A DNA stretch of 64,000 nucleotides from Celerinatantimonas diazotrophica (GCF_004339545.1 NZ_SMGD01000014.1:1-64000), one strand, 5' to 3'; shown: positions 48,563-57,489, numbered from the stretch's first letter. Notes: generated by a model not told the origin, from the sequence alone. Translations and numbers: made by a program.

Positions 48563-49669
48563 ATGAATATAAAAACTGTATGGAAAGCTGCAAACCCTAA
48601 AGGTCATTTGCTAACTGCTATCTCATTCTTGATCCCAATTGTCTGTGGTGCTGGCTTTATCATTGCAATCGGGATGGCTTTTGGTGGAATACCTCAGAAT
48701 GCCTTAGTGCCAAACCACTTTGATTTATGGCAAGCATTAGCCACTATGGGAGGAAAAGCTTTAGGACTCTTACCAGTAGTCATTGCCTGTGGGATAGCCG
48801 GTTCAATCGCGGGTAAACCAGGGATTGCCCCCGGTTTTGTGGTCGGTCTTGCTGCCAATTCTATTCATGCTGGTTTTATCGGTGGCATCATCGGTGGTTA
48901 CCTTTCCGGGTATATTGCTCTTGCTATCATTAAAAATCTGAAAGTTCCAGACTGGGCCAGAGGCCTAATGCCAACATTGATTGTTCCTTTTTTTGCATCA
49001 ATCATCAGTGGCTTACTCATGGTCTATATTATTGGAACCCCCATCGGTATTTTTACCCATGGCCTGACATCTTTTCTAAAAAGCTTAGGCACCTCGTCCA
49101 ACCTCATTGTTGGTGCAGTCATTGGCGCACTGTGTATCATTGATTTTGGTGGCCCAATCAATAAAACATGCTTTGCATTTGTGTTAACCCTTCAGGCACA
49201 GGGCATCAATGAACCCATTACAGCACTTCAGCTTGTTAATACCGCAACCCCTATCGGTTTTGGCTTCGCCTATTTTATTGCCAAGCTTCTGCGGAAGAAT
49301 ATTTATAACAATGAAGAAATCGAAACCTTAAAATCGGCTGTTCCAATGGGAGTTATCAATATTGTGGAAGGATCGATTCCCATCGTGATGAACGATATCA
49401 TCCGAGGTATCTCTGCCGCGGCTATTGGTGGTGCCTGTGGTGGTGCAGTTACTATGATTTATGGTGCAGATGCGACAGTGCCTTTTGGCGGAGTTTTGAT
49501 GATTCCAACCATGTCACGCCCAATGGCGGGGATTATGGCATTGCTAGTTAATATCGTTGTAACCGGTATTGTCTATGCCATTATCAAAAAAGATATTCCT
49601 CGCGACTCAATCATCAATAATGATGAACAAGAGGAAGATATCAGTTGGGATGATATTAAGGTTAGCTAA
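48563..49669 (+). CDS. PTS fructose-family enzyme IIC
   Basis: 368 aa integral membrane permease with about nine or ten helices. Family landmarks: the N-terminal HLLTAISFLIPIVCGAGFI, PGIAPGFVVGL, GFIGGIIGGYLSGY and DFGGPINKTCFAF. Substrate specificity cannot be read from sequence; the AlsE-type epimerase gene that follows argues for allulose or a related ketohexose rather than fructose. Confidence 0.93.
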   Translation: MNIKTVWKAANPKGHLLTAISFLIPIVCGAGFIIAIGMAFGGIPQNALVPNHFDLWQALATMGGKALGLLPVVIACGIAGSIAGKPGIAPGFVVGLAANSIHAGFIGGIIGGYLSGYIALAIIKNLKVPDWARGLMPTLIVPFFASIISGLLMVYIIGTPIGIFTHGLTSFLKSLGTSSNLIVGAVIGALCIIDFGGPINKTCFAFVLTLQAQGINEPITALQLVNTATPIGFGFAYFIAKLLRKNIYNNEEIETLKSAVPMGVINIVEGSIPIVMNDIIRGISAAAIGGACGGAVTMIYGADATVPFGGVLMIPTMSRPMAGIMALLVNIVVTGIVYAIIKKDIPRDSIINNDEQEEDISWDDIKVS

Positions 49670-49814
49670 TATATAGCCTAAAAACATAATAGATATTTCA
49701 CTAAATAAATTTGATAACAACTTAATTAATAAAAAAATATATTCCTTATATAAGTTAGGAAATCAATTTTATTTTCAAATAAAAATATTTTTCTAAAGAA
49801 CGGATGTTATAAAT

Positions 49815-50507
49815 ATGAGTGAACATATTAATATTTCACCCTCATTAATGACCATGGATCTTGATCAGTTCAAAGAACAAATACACTTTTTAAATGATCA
49901 TGTCGATTCATTTCATATTGATATTATGGACGGTCACTTTGTACCTAATCTAAGTTTGTCTCCATGGTTTATTGAACAAACTCGCAAGTTAACCAATAAG
50001 GAAATGTCAGCACATTTAATGGTAACCGATCCTGCATTCTGGGTTCAGCAGCTTATTAACATCAAATGTGAAATCATTTGTATGCCTGCAGAAAAAATTA
50101 ACGGCATCGCATTTAGACTCATTGATCAAATCCATTCAGCAGGGCTAAAAGCTGGTGTTGTATTAAATCCAGAAACCCCAGTTCAAGAAATTATGCCCTA
50201 TATTGATATTCTCGATAAGGTAACGATTATGACCGTTGATCCTGGATTTGCAGGCCAGCGATTTCTTGGGCATATGCTAGAGAAAATCACAGAGTTAAAA
50301 AAACTTCGTGAAGAACAGGGCTACCACTATCTTATTGAGATGGATGGTTCAACAAATAAAGAGCATTGGAAAATGATTCATGAGGTTAAACCAGACATTT
50401 ATGTCATTGGTCGAAGTGGGCTGTTCAATTTAGCAGATGATATCCAAAGTTCTTGGCAGAAAATGGTTGCTGAATTTGAAGAAGCAACCGGTGAAACATT
50501 TATCTAA
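49815..50507 (+). CDS. alsE: D-allulose-6-phosphate 3-epimerase-like protein
   Basis: 230 aa TIM-barrel of the ribulose-phosphate 3-epimerase family, resembling E. coli AlsE more than Rpe: ISPSLMTMDLDQFKEQI, FHIDIMDGHFVPNLSLSP, INGIAFRLIDQI, LNPETPVQEIMPYI and TIMTVDPGFAGQ all match the AlsE pattern. The metal ligands (HID, MDGH, MTVD, EMDG) are present. It would convert the PTS product allulose 6-phosphate to fructose 6-phosphate. Follows IIC by 145 bases. Confidence 0.85.
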   Translation: MSEHINISPSLMTMDLDQFKEQIHFLNDHVDSFHIDIMDGHFVPNLSLSPWFIEQTRKLTNKEMSAHLMVTDPAFWVQQLINIKCEIICMPAEKINGIAFRLIDQIHSAGLKAGVVLNPETPVQEIMPYIDILDKVTIMTVDPGFAGQRFLGHMLEKITELKKLREEQGYHYLIEMDGSTNKEHWKMIHEVKPDIYVIGRSGLFNLADDIQSSWQKMVAEFEEATGETFI

Positions 50508-50574
50508 TTTTTATGATTCATAGACATCTGTTCTGCTCTAGTAGAACTAGCTTGGGTGAGTGAGGATAACCAAC

Positions 50575-50700
50575 GCGCGAACACATGAAGACGGATGTCA
50601 CTGCCTATATGCATTATTACAACTTAGAACGACTTTATACTGTGAATGGTGATAGACCACCATTCACAGTATGAACAGATTCCCTAAGAAAAGTGTCCTG
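50575..50700 (+). mobile_element. IS3-family transposase relic (OrfB 3' end)
   Basis: The plus-strand frame reads TREHMKTDVTAYMHYYNLER, then LYTVNGDRPPFTV, a stop and TDSLRKVS: the C-terminal end of an IS3-family OrfB integrase (the usual pattern is MYYNLERLHTANGDLSP...). It is followed by GTGTCCTGATT, which resembles an IS3 terminal sequence. Only about 40 codons remain. It marks the left edge of the GC-rich cargo. Confidence 0.75.
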
Positions 50701-50776
50701 ATTGAGTTACGCAGAACATGTTGCCTGGGTTTGACTCAGTATTCATGATGGCTTGCATGTTCAACCTTCATAGCTT

Positions 50777-52177
50777 TCAGGGTTTTTGAGCATTGCTTAA
50801 CGTAGCCGATTTGACGGCCAATGGTTGCTTGCGCAGCAACACGAGCGTTAAAGCCCAGCCCACCGCCAAGAGCAGCGAGGATAAGACGATAACCCGAGCG
50901 AATCCGTGACCGAACTGGGAGGCATCGGCCACGTTGATTAACAAGCTGAAAATCGCCACCCCAATCAGGCCGCCGACCTGACGCGAGGCGTTGACGACTG
51001 CTGAGGCAACACCGGACTTGTCACTGCTGACGTGGTTGACCGCTATCGCAGTCAGCGTGGGAACGGTCAGCGATATACCGAAGCCGATAAAAAACATCTG
51101 TACGGCAATGTCTGCGTAGGGTGCACCGTCTACAAATGGCTCCAGCGAAACCACGCCCAGCAATGCAATGGCCAGCCCCAACGCTAGCAGGCGTCGCTCG
51201 CGCAGCTTGGGCAACCACCTAGCCGCTAACTGATTACCGAAGAACAGGACGCCCGTCATCGGTAGGAATGCCAGGCCGGTGTTGATCACCGAGTAATGAT
51301 TGACCTGCTGTAAAAAGATACTAAAGACGAAGATCAGTCCGTAAAACACGAAATTCACGATGACGCCCAATATCGAGGCTAGACTGAACGCCGCATTGTT
51401 GAAGACTGAGAGAGGCACCATAGGACGCGCTGTACGCAACTCGACCCAGACAAAACCGATCAGAGCGACCACAAAGCACAGAGCATGGATAATCACCCAC
51501 AGGTCAACACCTTCCTCCCGGCCCAAATCAATCACCGTGTAGATCAGGTTGGCCAAGGCGAACAGCGCCAGGAGCTGCCCCCAGAGATCGAATCCCCCTT
51601 TGTGGTCTGGCGCAATACGGGGCGTATTGACCATGCACAGCACGATCCCGATCAGGCCAATGGGCAGATTGATGAAAAAAATGCTGCGCCAGCCGAACAC
51701 TCCGATCAGCAGCCCGCCAACCACCGGTCCGGCAGCCAGCGCGATCCCGGCAACCCCAGCCCAGAGGGCAATCGCTTTATTGCGTTCGGCAGGTATTTCG
51801 TAGGCAATACGCACCAGAGCCAAAGATGTCGGCACCAACAGCGCTGCACCAATGCCTTGCAGCGACCGAAAGCCGATCAGCATGGGTAATGTATGAGCCA
51901 GACCACAACCTAGCGAAGCTAGGGTGAATACTGCATATCCCAACAAGAACACCTTTTTGTGTCCGAAGCGATCGCCCAATGCCCCAGCGGTGAGCAGGAG
52001 CGAAGCGAACAACAAGGTATAAGCGTTAACTATCCATTGTAATTGCAGCACGTTCGTGGCGAACTCGGCCTTGAAGCTCTCCAGCGCCACATTGACCACG
52101 CTCACATCGAGCAGCACTACCACGAAGCCTAGACAAGTGGCAAGTAGCGTCAGTTTCTTATTGCCGGAAGTATTCAT
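50777..52177 (-). CDS. MFS efflux transporter, DHA2 family
   Basis: 466 aa with about 12-14 membrane helices. Motif A-like LGDRFGHKKVFLLG between helices 2 and 3, DVSVVNVALES in helix 1 and a motif C-like VAGIALAAGPVVGGLLIG in helix 5, as in EmrB/QacA-type exporters. Codon usage is distinctly more GC-rich than in neighbouring genes, indicating recent acquisition. It follows the aldo/keto reductase and unknown-gene remnants on the same strand, under a probable TetR operator at 52680. It probably exports a toxic organic compound. Confidence 0.9.
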   Translation of the reverse strand: MNTSGNKKLTLLATCLGFVVVLLDVSVVNVALESFKAEFATNVLQLQWIVNAYTLLFASLLLTAGALGDRFGHKKVFLLGYAVFTLASLGCGLAHTLPMLIGFRSLQGIGAALLVPTSLALVRIAYEIPAERNKAIALWAGVAGIALAAGPVVGGLLIGVFGWRSIFFINLPIGLIGIVLCMVNTPRIAPDHKGGFDLWGQLLALFALANLIYTVIDLGREEGVDLWVIIHALCFVVALIGFVWVELRTARPMVPLSVFNNAAFSLASILGVIVNFVFYGLIFVFSIFLQQVNHYSVINTGLAFLPMTGVLFFGNQLAARWLPKLRERRLLALGLAIALLGVVSLEPFVDGAPYADIAVQMFFIGFGISLTVPTLTAIAVNHVSSDKSGVASAVVNASRQVGGLIGVAIFSLLINVADASQFGHGFARVIVLSSLLLAVGWALTLVLLRKQPLAVKSATLSNAQKP

Positions 52178-52221
52178 TTTAATTCCTCATGGGATGTTAA
52201 GTGCAGCGGGCAATACATCAA

Positions 52222-52420
52222 TCAAGTGCTGCCTCCACTTGTGATTTGAAAGTAAGTGCCGTTGAACTTGCCTAATTGCAGAACGAATTCGTAGTTGCCG
52301 TCGGAGCGGTTGACCAATCGGGCAGTACTGTAGCTGTATGAGCTCTCGTGGTTACGCGTCAGGAAAATGTGTCGGGCTGCAACGGCGGTTGAGCCGCGCA
52401 GGGTGAAGGTGGAAACCGAA
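52222..52420 (-). pseudogene. C-terminal fragment of an unidentified small protein
   Basis: On the minus strand a frame running to a stop at 52222 reads GSTAVAARHIFLTRNHESS, then YSYSTARLVNRSDGNYEF, VLQLGKFNGTYFQITSGGST. It overlaps the end of the aldo/keto reductase fragment in another frame, so two genes were joined by a deletion. The composition resembles the end of an NTF2/SnoaL-like protein, which is a guess. It ends 20-odd bases before the MFS start codon. Confidence 0.55.
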
Positions 52421-52654
52421 CTTGGTCGCGATCACAACTTCCTCGCGCCGCCCGGCAAACTCGCGCTGTAAAGGCCGTTTATTGGTGAACGGTCCATAAT
52501 CAAAGAAGTCCACTCCCCGTTCTACTGCCCGCACCAGAGTGCGCACCGATTCGGTGTCATCCATAGCGCCATACCACTGACTCATCCCCATGCAGCCTAG
52601 GCCTATACGGCCTACTCGCAACTCCTGCGTGCCCAGCGTGATCTTGGAAACCAT
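52352..52654 (-). pseudogene. Truncated aldo/keto reductase
   Basis: 100 codons. The first 80 match the N-terminus of an aldo/keto reductase of the IolS/YajO type (TLGTQELRVGRIGLGCMGM, then GVDFFDYGPFTNKRPLQREF and EVVIATKFGF); the full protein should be about 330 aa. Part of the expected DTAEVYGP segment is lost as well. The frame then runs into the fragment at 52222. It retains its promoter region with a TetR-type operator. Confidence 0.85.
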
Positions 52655-52679
52655 GGAACCATCCTTTTATGAAAATGAT

Positions 52680-52695
52680 ACAGATCGTTCTATAT
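52680..52695. promoter_or_regulatory. TetR-type operator, copy 1
   Basis: On the minus strand TATAGAACGATCTGTA, a 16-base imperfect palindrome with six of eight pairs matching, 26 bases upstream of the aldo/keto reductase start. The same half-sites TATAGA-N4-TCTGTA recur upstream of the tetR gene at 53557. Confidence 0.7.
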
Positions 52696-52699
52696 TTTT

Positions 52700-53550
52700 T
52701 TCAAACTATCGATGCCACGTCAACACTTTTATTAAAAATAATTCAAATTATTTTTCTATTATCACCATAATAACCTTTAATGATAAGATAATTTTAGTTT
52801 AAATATTAAATAGTTATTTTATTATAAGGAAGATATTCCCAGGAACTTAATAAAAACCACACATTGGTTCCAATCACTAAAAACAGATGTTGATGCATAA
52901 ATTTCGATGACATTAAACACAAAAATGAGACAGATTAGTATCCATCAATTTTCCCTTCCATAAAATCGAGGACGAAAGACTGGACAGACCCCTCAGGACA
53001 CCGAAATACGTGCTAGAGGACATCATTCATGTATGTCAGAAGTCACTGTTCTGGAAGGAAAATAGCTTTTATGTCAGCCACTGCAACGGCAGAATCCCCC
53101 ACCCCAATATTCCGGTACCGCTTTGAGGAAATTCTGATACGGGAAGGCCCCAGCAAAAAAGGGGAATATTCAGCTGCAGTCCGGTGGCGCGCTGGCACCA
53201 CATCATCGTCACAGCCGCCTCGCGTAGTTTGACGAGCATGACTCTCTGACACGGGTCTCGGGGCGGTTTGATCAGCTAGGTTCAGATGCCCGCAGCTAAC
53301 CAGCGAGCTGTCGCTGGTGGGTCAACGTACTCTCCCTAGATTTTGTCGACACAGGCATGCATCCCGAACCACTGGTACAAAAAACGAGCCATCGAAGTCT
53401 TTCACTCATCGCACGACCGGAAGACATTGCTTAAGCCACGCTTCTACTCGCCATCAACCCGATGAGCAGCGGTACAGGATTGGCCGTAGTCGTTGGAGAT
53501 ACAGTGACTTTCACGTAGTTTTGTAAAGTTCGAGCAAAACATCAATTTCA
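52700..53550. other. Region between the two divergent TetR-type operators
   Basis: About 850 bases that normally would be a short divergent promoter. The first part (52700-52980) is A/T-rich; the second (53040-53520) has higher GC and may contain gene debris, for example a 67-codon plus-strand frame at 53029-53232 that matches nothing I know. The stretch looks like an insertion within a formerly compact tetR/aldo-keto reductase promoter. Confidence 0.45.
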
Positions 53551-53556
53551 CACTGA

Positions 53557-53572
53557 TATAGACTTTTCTGTA
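53557..53572. promoter_or_regulatory. TetR-type operator, copy 2
   Basis: TATAGACTTTTCTGTA with outer extension to ACTGA...TCAGT (53552-53577), so the palindrome is longer than copy 1. It lies 137 bases upstream of tetR. Confidence 0.7.
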
Positions 53573-53708
53573 TCAGTTTACTATGATTGATAAGTTGACT
53601 TTGGCATAGCTTTGGTAAATTTACGGCGAAACACCGACCTGACAATAATTTATATTAAAAGGCTGCGGTTTTTCGGCCATCCCAATTTTTAACTTTGGAG
53701 CTCTTGAG

Positions 53709-54281
53709 TTGTCCGTATCGAAGAAACAGCATGTCTTAGACACTGCAACTACCTTATTTTCCCAATATGGTTTTCACCCGGTAGGCGTTGATTGGATCAT
53801 CGAAGCGTCGGGTGTTGCCAGGATGACGATGTACCGTAATTTCCACGGCAAGGAAGAATTAGTAAAAGCCGTACTGAGGCAGCGCTCTGACTACCTGACC
53901 GAGCAATTAAAGACGCGCCTTAAGGACAAGCCCAGCTTAGACGAGAAGATCATTGAAATCTTCAATTGGCGCGGCCAATGGTTTTGCGCGACTAACTTCG
54001 CCGGCTGCCTATTCGGTCGAGCAGTGTCAGAGTTTCCGGACCACCCAGACATCCGTGAGATAGCCCTTGATTACAAGCGCAAATTGCACGGCATAGTAAA
54101 AGACGTGATCGCCCAATACCACCTCCCTGAGACTGCTGTGACCCTCGCGAACTACATCATAATGCTGCTTGACGGGGCGACCGTGAATGCCCAAGCATTT
54201 GGCGAAAGTTACTTTGCTGATGAGGCAAGAGATGCGGCGTTAATGCTGCTTCGATTTAATGCAGGCAAGCAGATTCGCTAA
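53709..54281 (+). CDS. TetR-family transcriptional regulator
   Basis: 190 aa starting with TTG at 53709, eight bases after GGAG (53697-53700); no ATG or GTG lies nearby in frame. Helix-turn-helix about residues 25-50 (GVDWIIEASGVARMTMYRNF). All-helical C-terminal ligand domain. Codon use is GC-rich like the MFS gene. It likely binds the two TATAGA-N4-TCTGTA operators and represses itself, the aldo/keto reductase remnant and the transporter. Confidence 0.9.
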   Translation: MSVSKKQHVLDTATTLFSQYGFHPVGVDWIIEASGVARMTMYRNFHGKEELVKAVLRQRSDYLTEQLKTRLKDKPSLDEKIIEIFNWRGQWFCATNFAGCLFGRAVSEFPDHPDIREIALDYKRKLHGIVKDVIAQYHLPETAVTLANYIIMLLDGATVNAQAFGESYFADEARDAALMLLRFNAGKQIR

Positions 54282-54483
54282 AAGAAGGATGTACCCGATC
54301 GAAGAAAGACTGCATAGACGTCAATATCATGAGCCGCATGTTTGATGCGTGTTCATCGGCCAAACGCAGTATAATTCCTTCATATTTCATAGTCTTGTAA
54401 CTACCACCTTTACTGTTGAGAATTAACCGCAGTTCATTCTCAACATATATTAAGCTCCAACTTCATCACTTTAGTCTTCTCTT

Positions 54484-55698
54484 TTACAGAATTGATGTAC
54501 ACAAATAGCTGGATAGATTGGCATCAAGAAGCTCAAACAAGGCTTGTTCTGTCACTGTGGGCTCGATATTTTCACCCATACCGTGCTCAAGCATACTGAT
54601 CAGTTTCGATAGCTTGTCCTACTCAGGGGGAAACATATTCAGCATTACTAAAATGCCAAACATCAGGTGACTCATCACTTTTGTCGCCCCACGTACCCAG
54701 ATGTGTCAACCACCAAATTCGTCTTTGAGACGGCCATTGGCCCGTTCTGCACCCGAACGCTCCCAATAACGCACCGCATCGGCAGGTTCAAACTCTTTTT
54801 TCTCGCCCCCTCTGGGGTTGTGATCTATCAAGGGCTCATCGACTGGGATCATGCAGGTCAATGCTGCAGTAGGCGGAGTCCATCAGATCATAAAGGTTGG
54901 TCACCCGCGCCGCACTTAGGTGAGACAATGGGATGGTGGAAAGGCTGTCATGCATAGGGGCTGAAGACAATAAAGCGGCGATGGGAACACTACAGTCTGC
55001 GATATCGAGATGCAGTTTGTAGCCATTCCAGCTGTGCTTATAGCCTTGAGCGTTGCATTTTGTGCCACGACGACAATCGGTCGGGATCTCTTTAAGCATC
55101 TATTCCAAGCATTGAGTACGTTGCCGTGCCATATTGAATTTGATCGGGCGCTCTCCGTCTTCATCCTTGCGGGGGCGCCCCTTAGGTTTATCCGTGTACT
55201 CTTTGTCGATCTTTTGTGGCCATTCTCTCACCTCAATAGCCGTCCCATCTCGGCTGATATGTCAATGAGGCGATCCCCAAAGTACGCTTTAATCAGTGCC
55301 TCGTGGGGGTTACTTTCGGCCAGCTTGTCTTTGGCAAACGCCTCAAAAGCACGAGAAAGAGTCGATGCCGACGGCAGTTTCTTGTCAAGTGGAAAGCCAC
55401 AGATACGTTGCAATGCCTTGTCGATGCTTAAGCGTTCTATGATATGTACTGTGGTCGTGAGTCCAAGCACCGTATTGGCAACAAAGGAGTTGGCTAACCA
55501 AGCCAACTCATGAGGAGAACGACCGATATGGTACAAAGAATGTTGAACAAATTCTTCGATACGAGACCATTCTAGAATATGAATAAGCTTTTCAAGTTTT
55601 GGGGTCAGCGAACCGATGTCTTGGCGCAAGTCAGATAATAATTGACCTTGAACGATTTGCCAGCGTTGCATAATTTGTTGAGGCGTCGTAGGATTCAT
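54484..55698 (-). pseudogene. Decayed DDE transposase (IS4/IS5-like)
   Basis: Reads on the minus strand in several broken frames. The N-terminal part is intact (55698-55228: MNPTTPQQIMQRWQIV start, SASTLSRAFEAFAKDKL, EALIKAYFGDRL). It continues as CNAQGYKHSWNGYKLHLDIA near 55040, SAYCSIDLHDPSR near 54840, then FEPADAVRYWERSGAERANG and GATKVMSHLMFGIL near 54700-54790, ending at 54484 with ELLDANLSSYLCTSIL. These are the domains of a DUF772/DDE_Tnp_1 transposase. At least two frameshifts and two in-frame stops make it inactive. I did not find its inverted repeats. Confidence 0.85.
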
Positions 55699-55885
55699 AA
55701 AGTGGATATGTCGATGTTGTGTGAGAACTCTAACTCTATCGTCGCCGGAAACGGCACCCACATCTTATTTTTTTCGTTTTCTACGATAAAATGTTTCTTA
55801 TATCAATAGTTCTGCAATTACCTCAATATTAATTAATATTGACTTGATAAAGTGATATAAAAACAGCCTATTGAAAGAGTAAATT

Positions 55886-56614
55886 ATGGACATTTTAATT
55901 ATCACAAAGAACAAGATACATTTTGAAAATAGCAACCAACATAGAATAAACTTTAAAATAGTAGAGCATGAGAACTTCGATGCCCTTCTGTCATTTTTAA
56001 AAACAGGAAAAAATTAACATATTACTAATAGAACCTGATTTTTCAAAAGACATACATCACCAACAGCTAGTTGAAGAAAGTTTAAATAATGGCATTGCAA
56101 TTATCGCATTAACTAACAAACCAAATTTGGAAAAAAGATGTCTTGCTTAAATACTAGAGCTAATGCTTATATATCAAAATCTGCAGATCAGCAGGAGCTC
56201 ATTGCGATAATGAGAAGCCTGTATCGTCATATCACCAGTTCGGACACAATCACTCATCGTAATTATCGACTATGCGCTGACAAACGCAGCCTCATTTTAA
56301 ACAATAATTCACATATTGACTTGACTGCCACAGAAGGTATCGTCTTACATGCCCTCGCACAAAGTGCACCGGAGGCTCTTTCACCAAGACATTTGACGGA
56401 AGCACTAGGCTGCAACTATCTTTACTATAATGAGCGAAAACTTGAAACAACCATTAGTCGTCTACGGCGAAAGATGAAAAAACTCATCCCTGAAAAAGAT
56501 GCGATCAAAGCTGCTAGAGGAAGAAGCTATCAGCTTCTACTACCTGTTGCCACTGATAGTACCTCCAATATTTTTGTAACAACAACCACTAACTACATAA
56601 TTACGGAGTCTTAA
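55886..56614 (+). pseudogene. OmpR-type regulator with degenerate receiver, interrupted by two compensating frameshifts
   Basis: A 729-base span whose two ends are in the same frame. Frame 0 runs from ATG 55886 to a stop at 56015; the sequence continues in frame +1 after the A6 tract 56008-56013 (NILLIEPDFSKDIHHQQLVE, IAIIALTNKPNLEK) and returns to frame 0 at a second A6 tract, 56131-56136 (RANAYISKSADQQELIAIM). Corrected length is 242 aa, normal for the family. The receiver lacks the N-terminal acidic pair (IITKN) and has Glu-Pro for the phospho-Asp; the Lys is kept. The winged helix (about 165-235) is intact. Two bases separate it from the next gene. Without slippage only the 158-codon frame from 56138 would be made. 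Confidence 0.7.
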
Positions 56615-56616
56615 CA

Positions 56617-57261
56617 ATGACACAAGCAGATACTCTGGTATTAAACCACCCTCCTGTCAGCCTTACCGCCAATGCCTCAAAAATCCTAACTGACTCTCCC
56701 AAAGCAGCTCTTCTTATATGTATCATCAACAGCAATATTGAGTATAATGCCACTGTTGACTACGCTCTTGGTGGTAATCTTCCAAAGTCCATAATAGTAG
56801 AAACTGGTCAAACAATACCGACTAGGTCATTGATCTATGGCAATGGTTGTGACCTCACTATTAACAACACAAGTTCAAACCCTAACGCACTTATAAAAGT
56901 TGCGATATTTGGTCTAGGTCAAGCAACTAAAGGTCAAATAGAAGCAAACCAAAAACCCACCTCGCTGGCACAATTTGACTCAACATTAGTAGACACCAAT
57001 CCCGAGTGGATGACTTATCGAGTCGTTGCCACTACAAATATGGAAACTCTAGTTTATGTTTTTTATGAAGACAGTATGCCCAAGGTTATCGTTTTAAATT
57101 ATACGGGATCAGGATTTGATAATTGTACGACCACAACGACATCACAATATAAAGAGATGGGGAACTGGCAAGGAAATCCCCTTTTTTTTATTAATGCCTC
57201 CGATAAAGAAAATTGTCTCTTTACAGTAGAAATAGAAACTTACTGTTACCTGAATCCGTGA
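56617..57261 (+). CDS. Paralogue 1 of an unrecognised family upstream of the contractile system
   Basis: 214 aa, not recognised. Predicted mostly beta, no signal peptide, no membrane helix, rich in Thr and Asn. It shares an ordered set of motifs with the next three genes: NGCDLTINNTSSNPNALIKV-AIFGLG, a L-x-Q-F-D-S element, TLVYVFYED, VLNYTGSG, a TTTTTSQYKEMGNWQGNPLF segment and FFINAS. Co-transcribed with the regulator two bases upstream. An IS30-family relic separates it from paralogue 2. Cargo, a structural decoration or a carbohydrate-binding protein are all possible; nothing in the sequence decides. Confidence 0.85.
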   Translation: MTQADTLVLNHPPVSLTANASKILTDSPKAALLICIINSNIEYNATVDYALGGNLPKSIIVETGQTIPTRSLIYGNGCDLTINNTSSNPNALIKVAIFGLGQATKGQIEANQKPTSLAQFDSTLVDTNPEWMTYRVVATTNMETLVYVFYEDSMPKVIVLNYTGSGFDNCTTTTTSQYKEMGNWQGNPLFFINASDKENCLFTVEIETYCYLNP

Positions 57262-57330
57262 CTTGATATCTTAGATTTCAAGAATAACCGACACACTTGG
57301 TATAGACCAGAGAGTCAGTTGCCTATAAGC

Positions 57331-57489
57331 TTCGAGTTCTCACACACTCCACCAAGGTCGTCCAAAAATGAAAATACCAATGGTCTGTTGAGGCGCTTTT
57401 ATCCTAAGGGATTCGCCATCGGTCAGCTGACAAAACAGGAGATTGCGGACACTCAAATGCTAATAAATTTTAGGCTGAGAAATCGTTGA
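57331..57489 (+). mobile_element. IS30-family transposase relic
   Basis: The plus-strand frame reads FEFSHTPPRSSKNENTNGLL, RRFYPKGFAIGQLTKQEIAD, then a stop at 57487. The NENTNGLLRRFYPKG segment is the C-terminal catalytic signature of IS30 transposases. Only about 50 codons are left. It lies in the 458-base gap between paralogues 1 and 2; the rest of that gap (57490-57719) is A/T-rich and must carry the promoter for paralogue 2. Confidence 0.85.

Noticed and set aside
51485-51889. Long open frame on the plus strand
   Set aside because: It lies opposite the MFS transporter gene and results from its GC-rich codon use; no family resemblance.
53029-53232. 67-codon frame in the tetR upstream region
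   Set aside because: Translates to a Ser/Pro-rich sequence with no match I know; could be debris, but not supportable as a gene.
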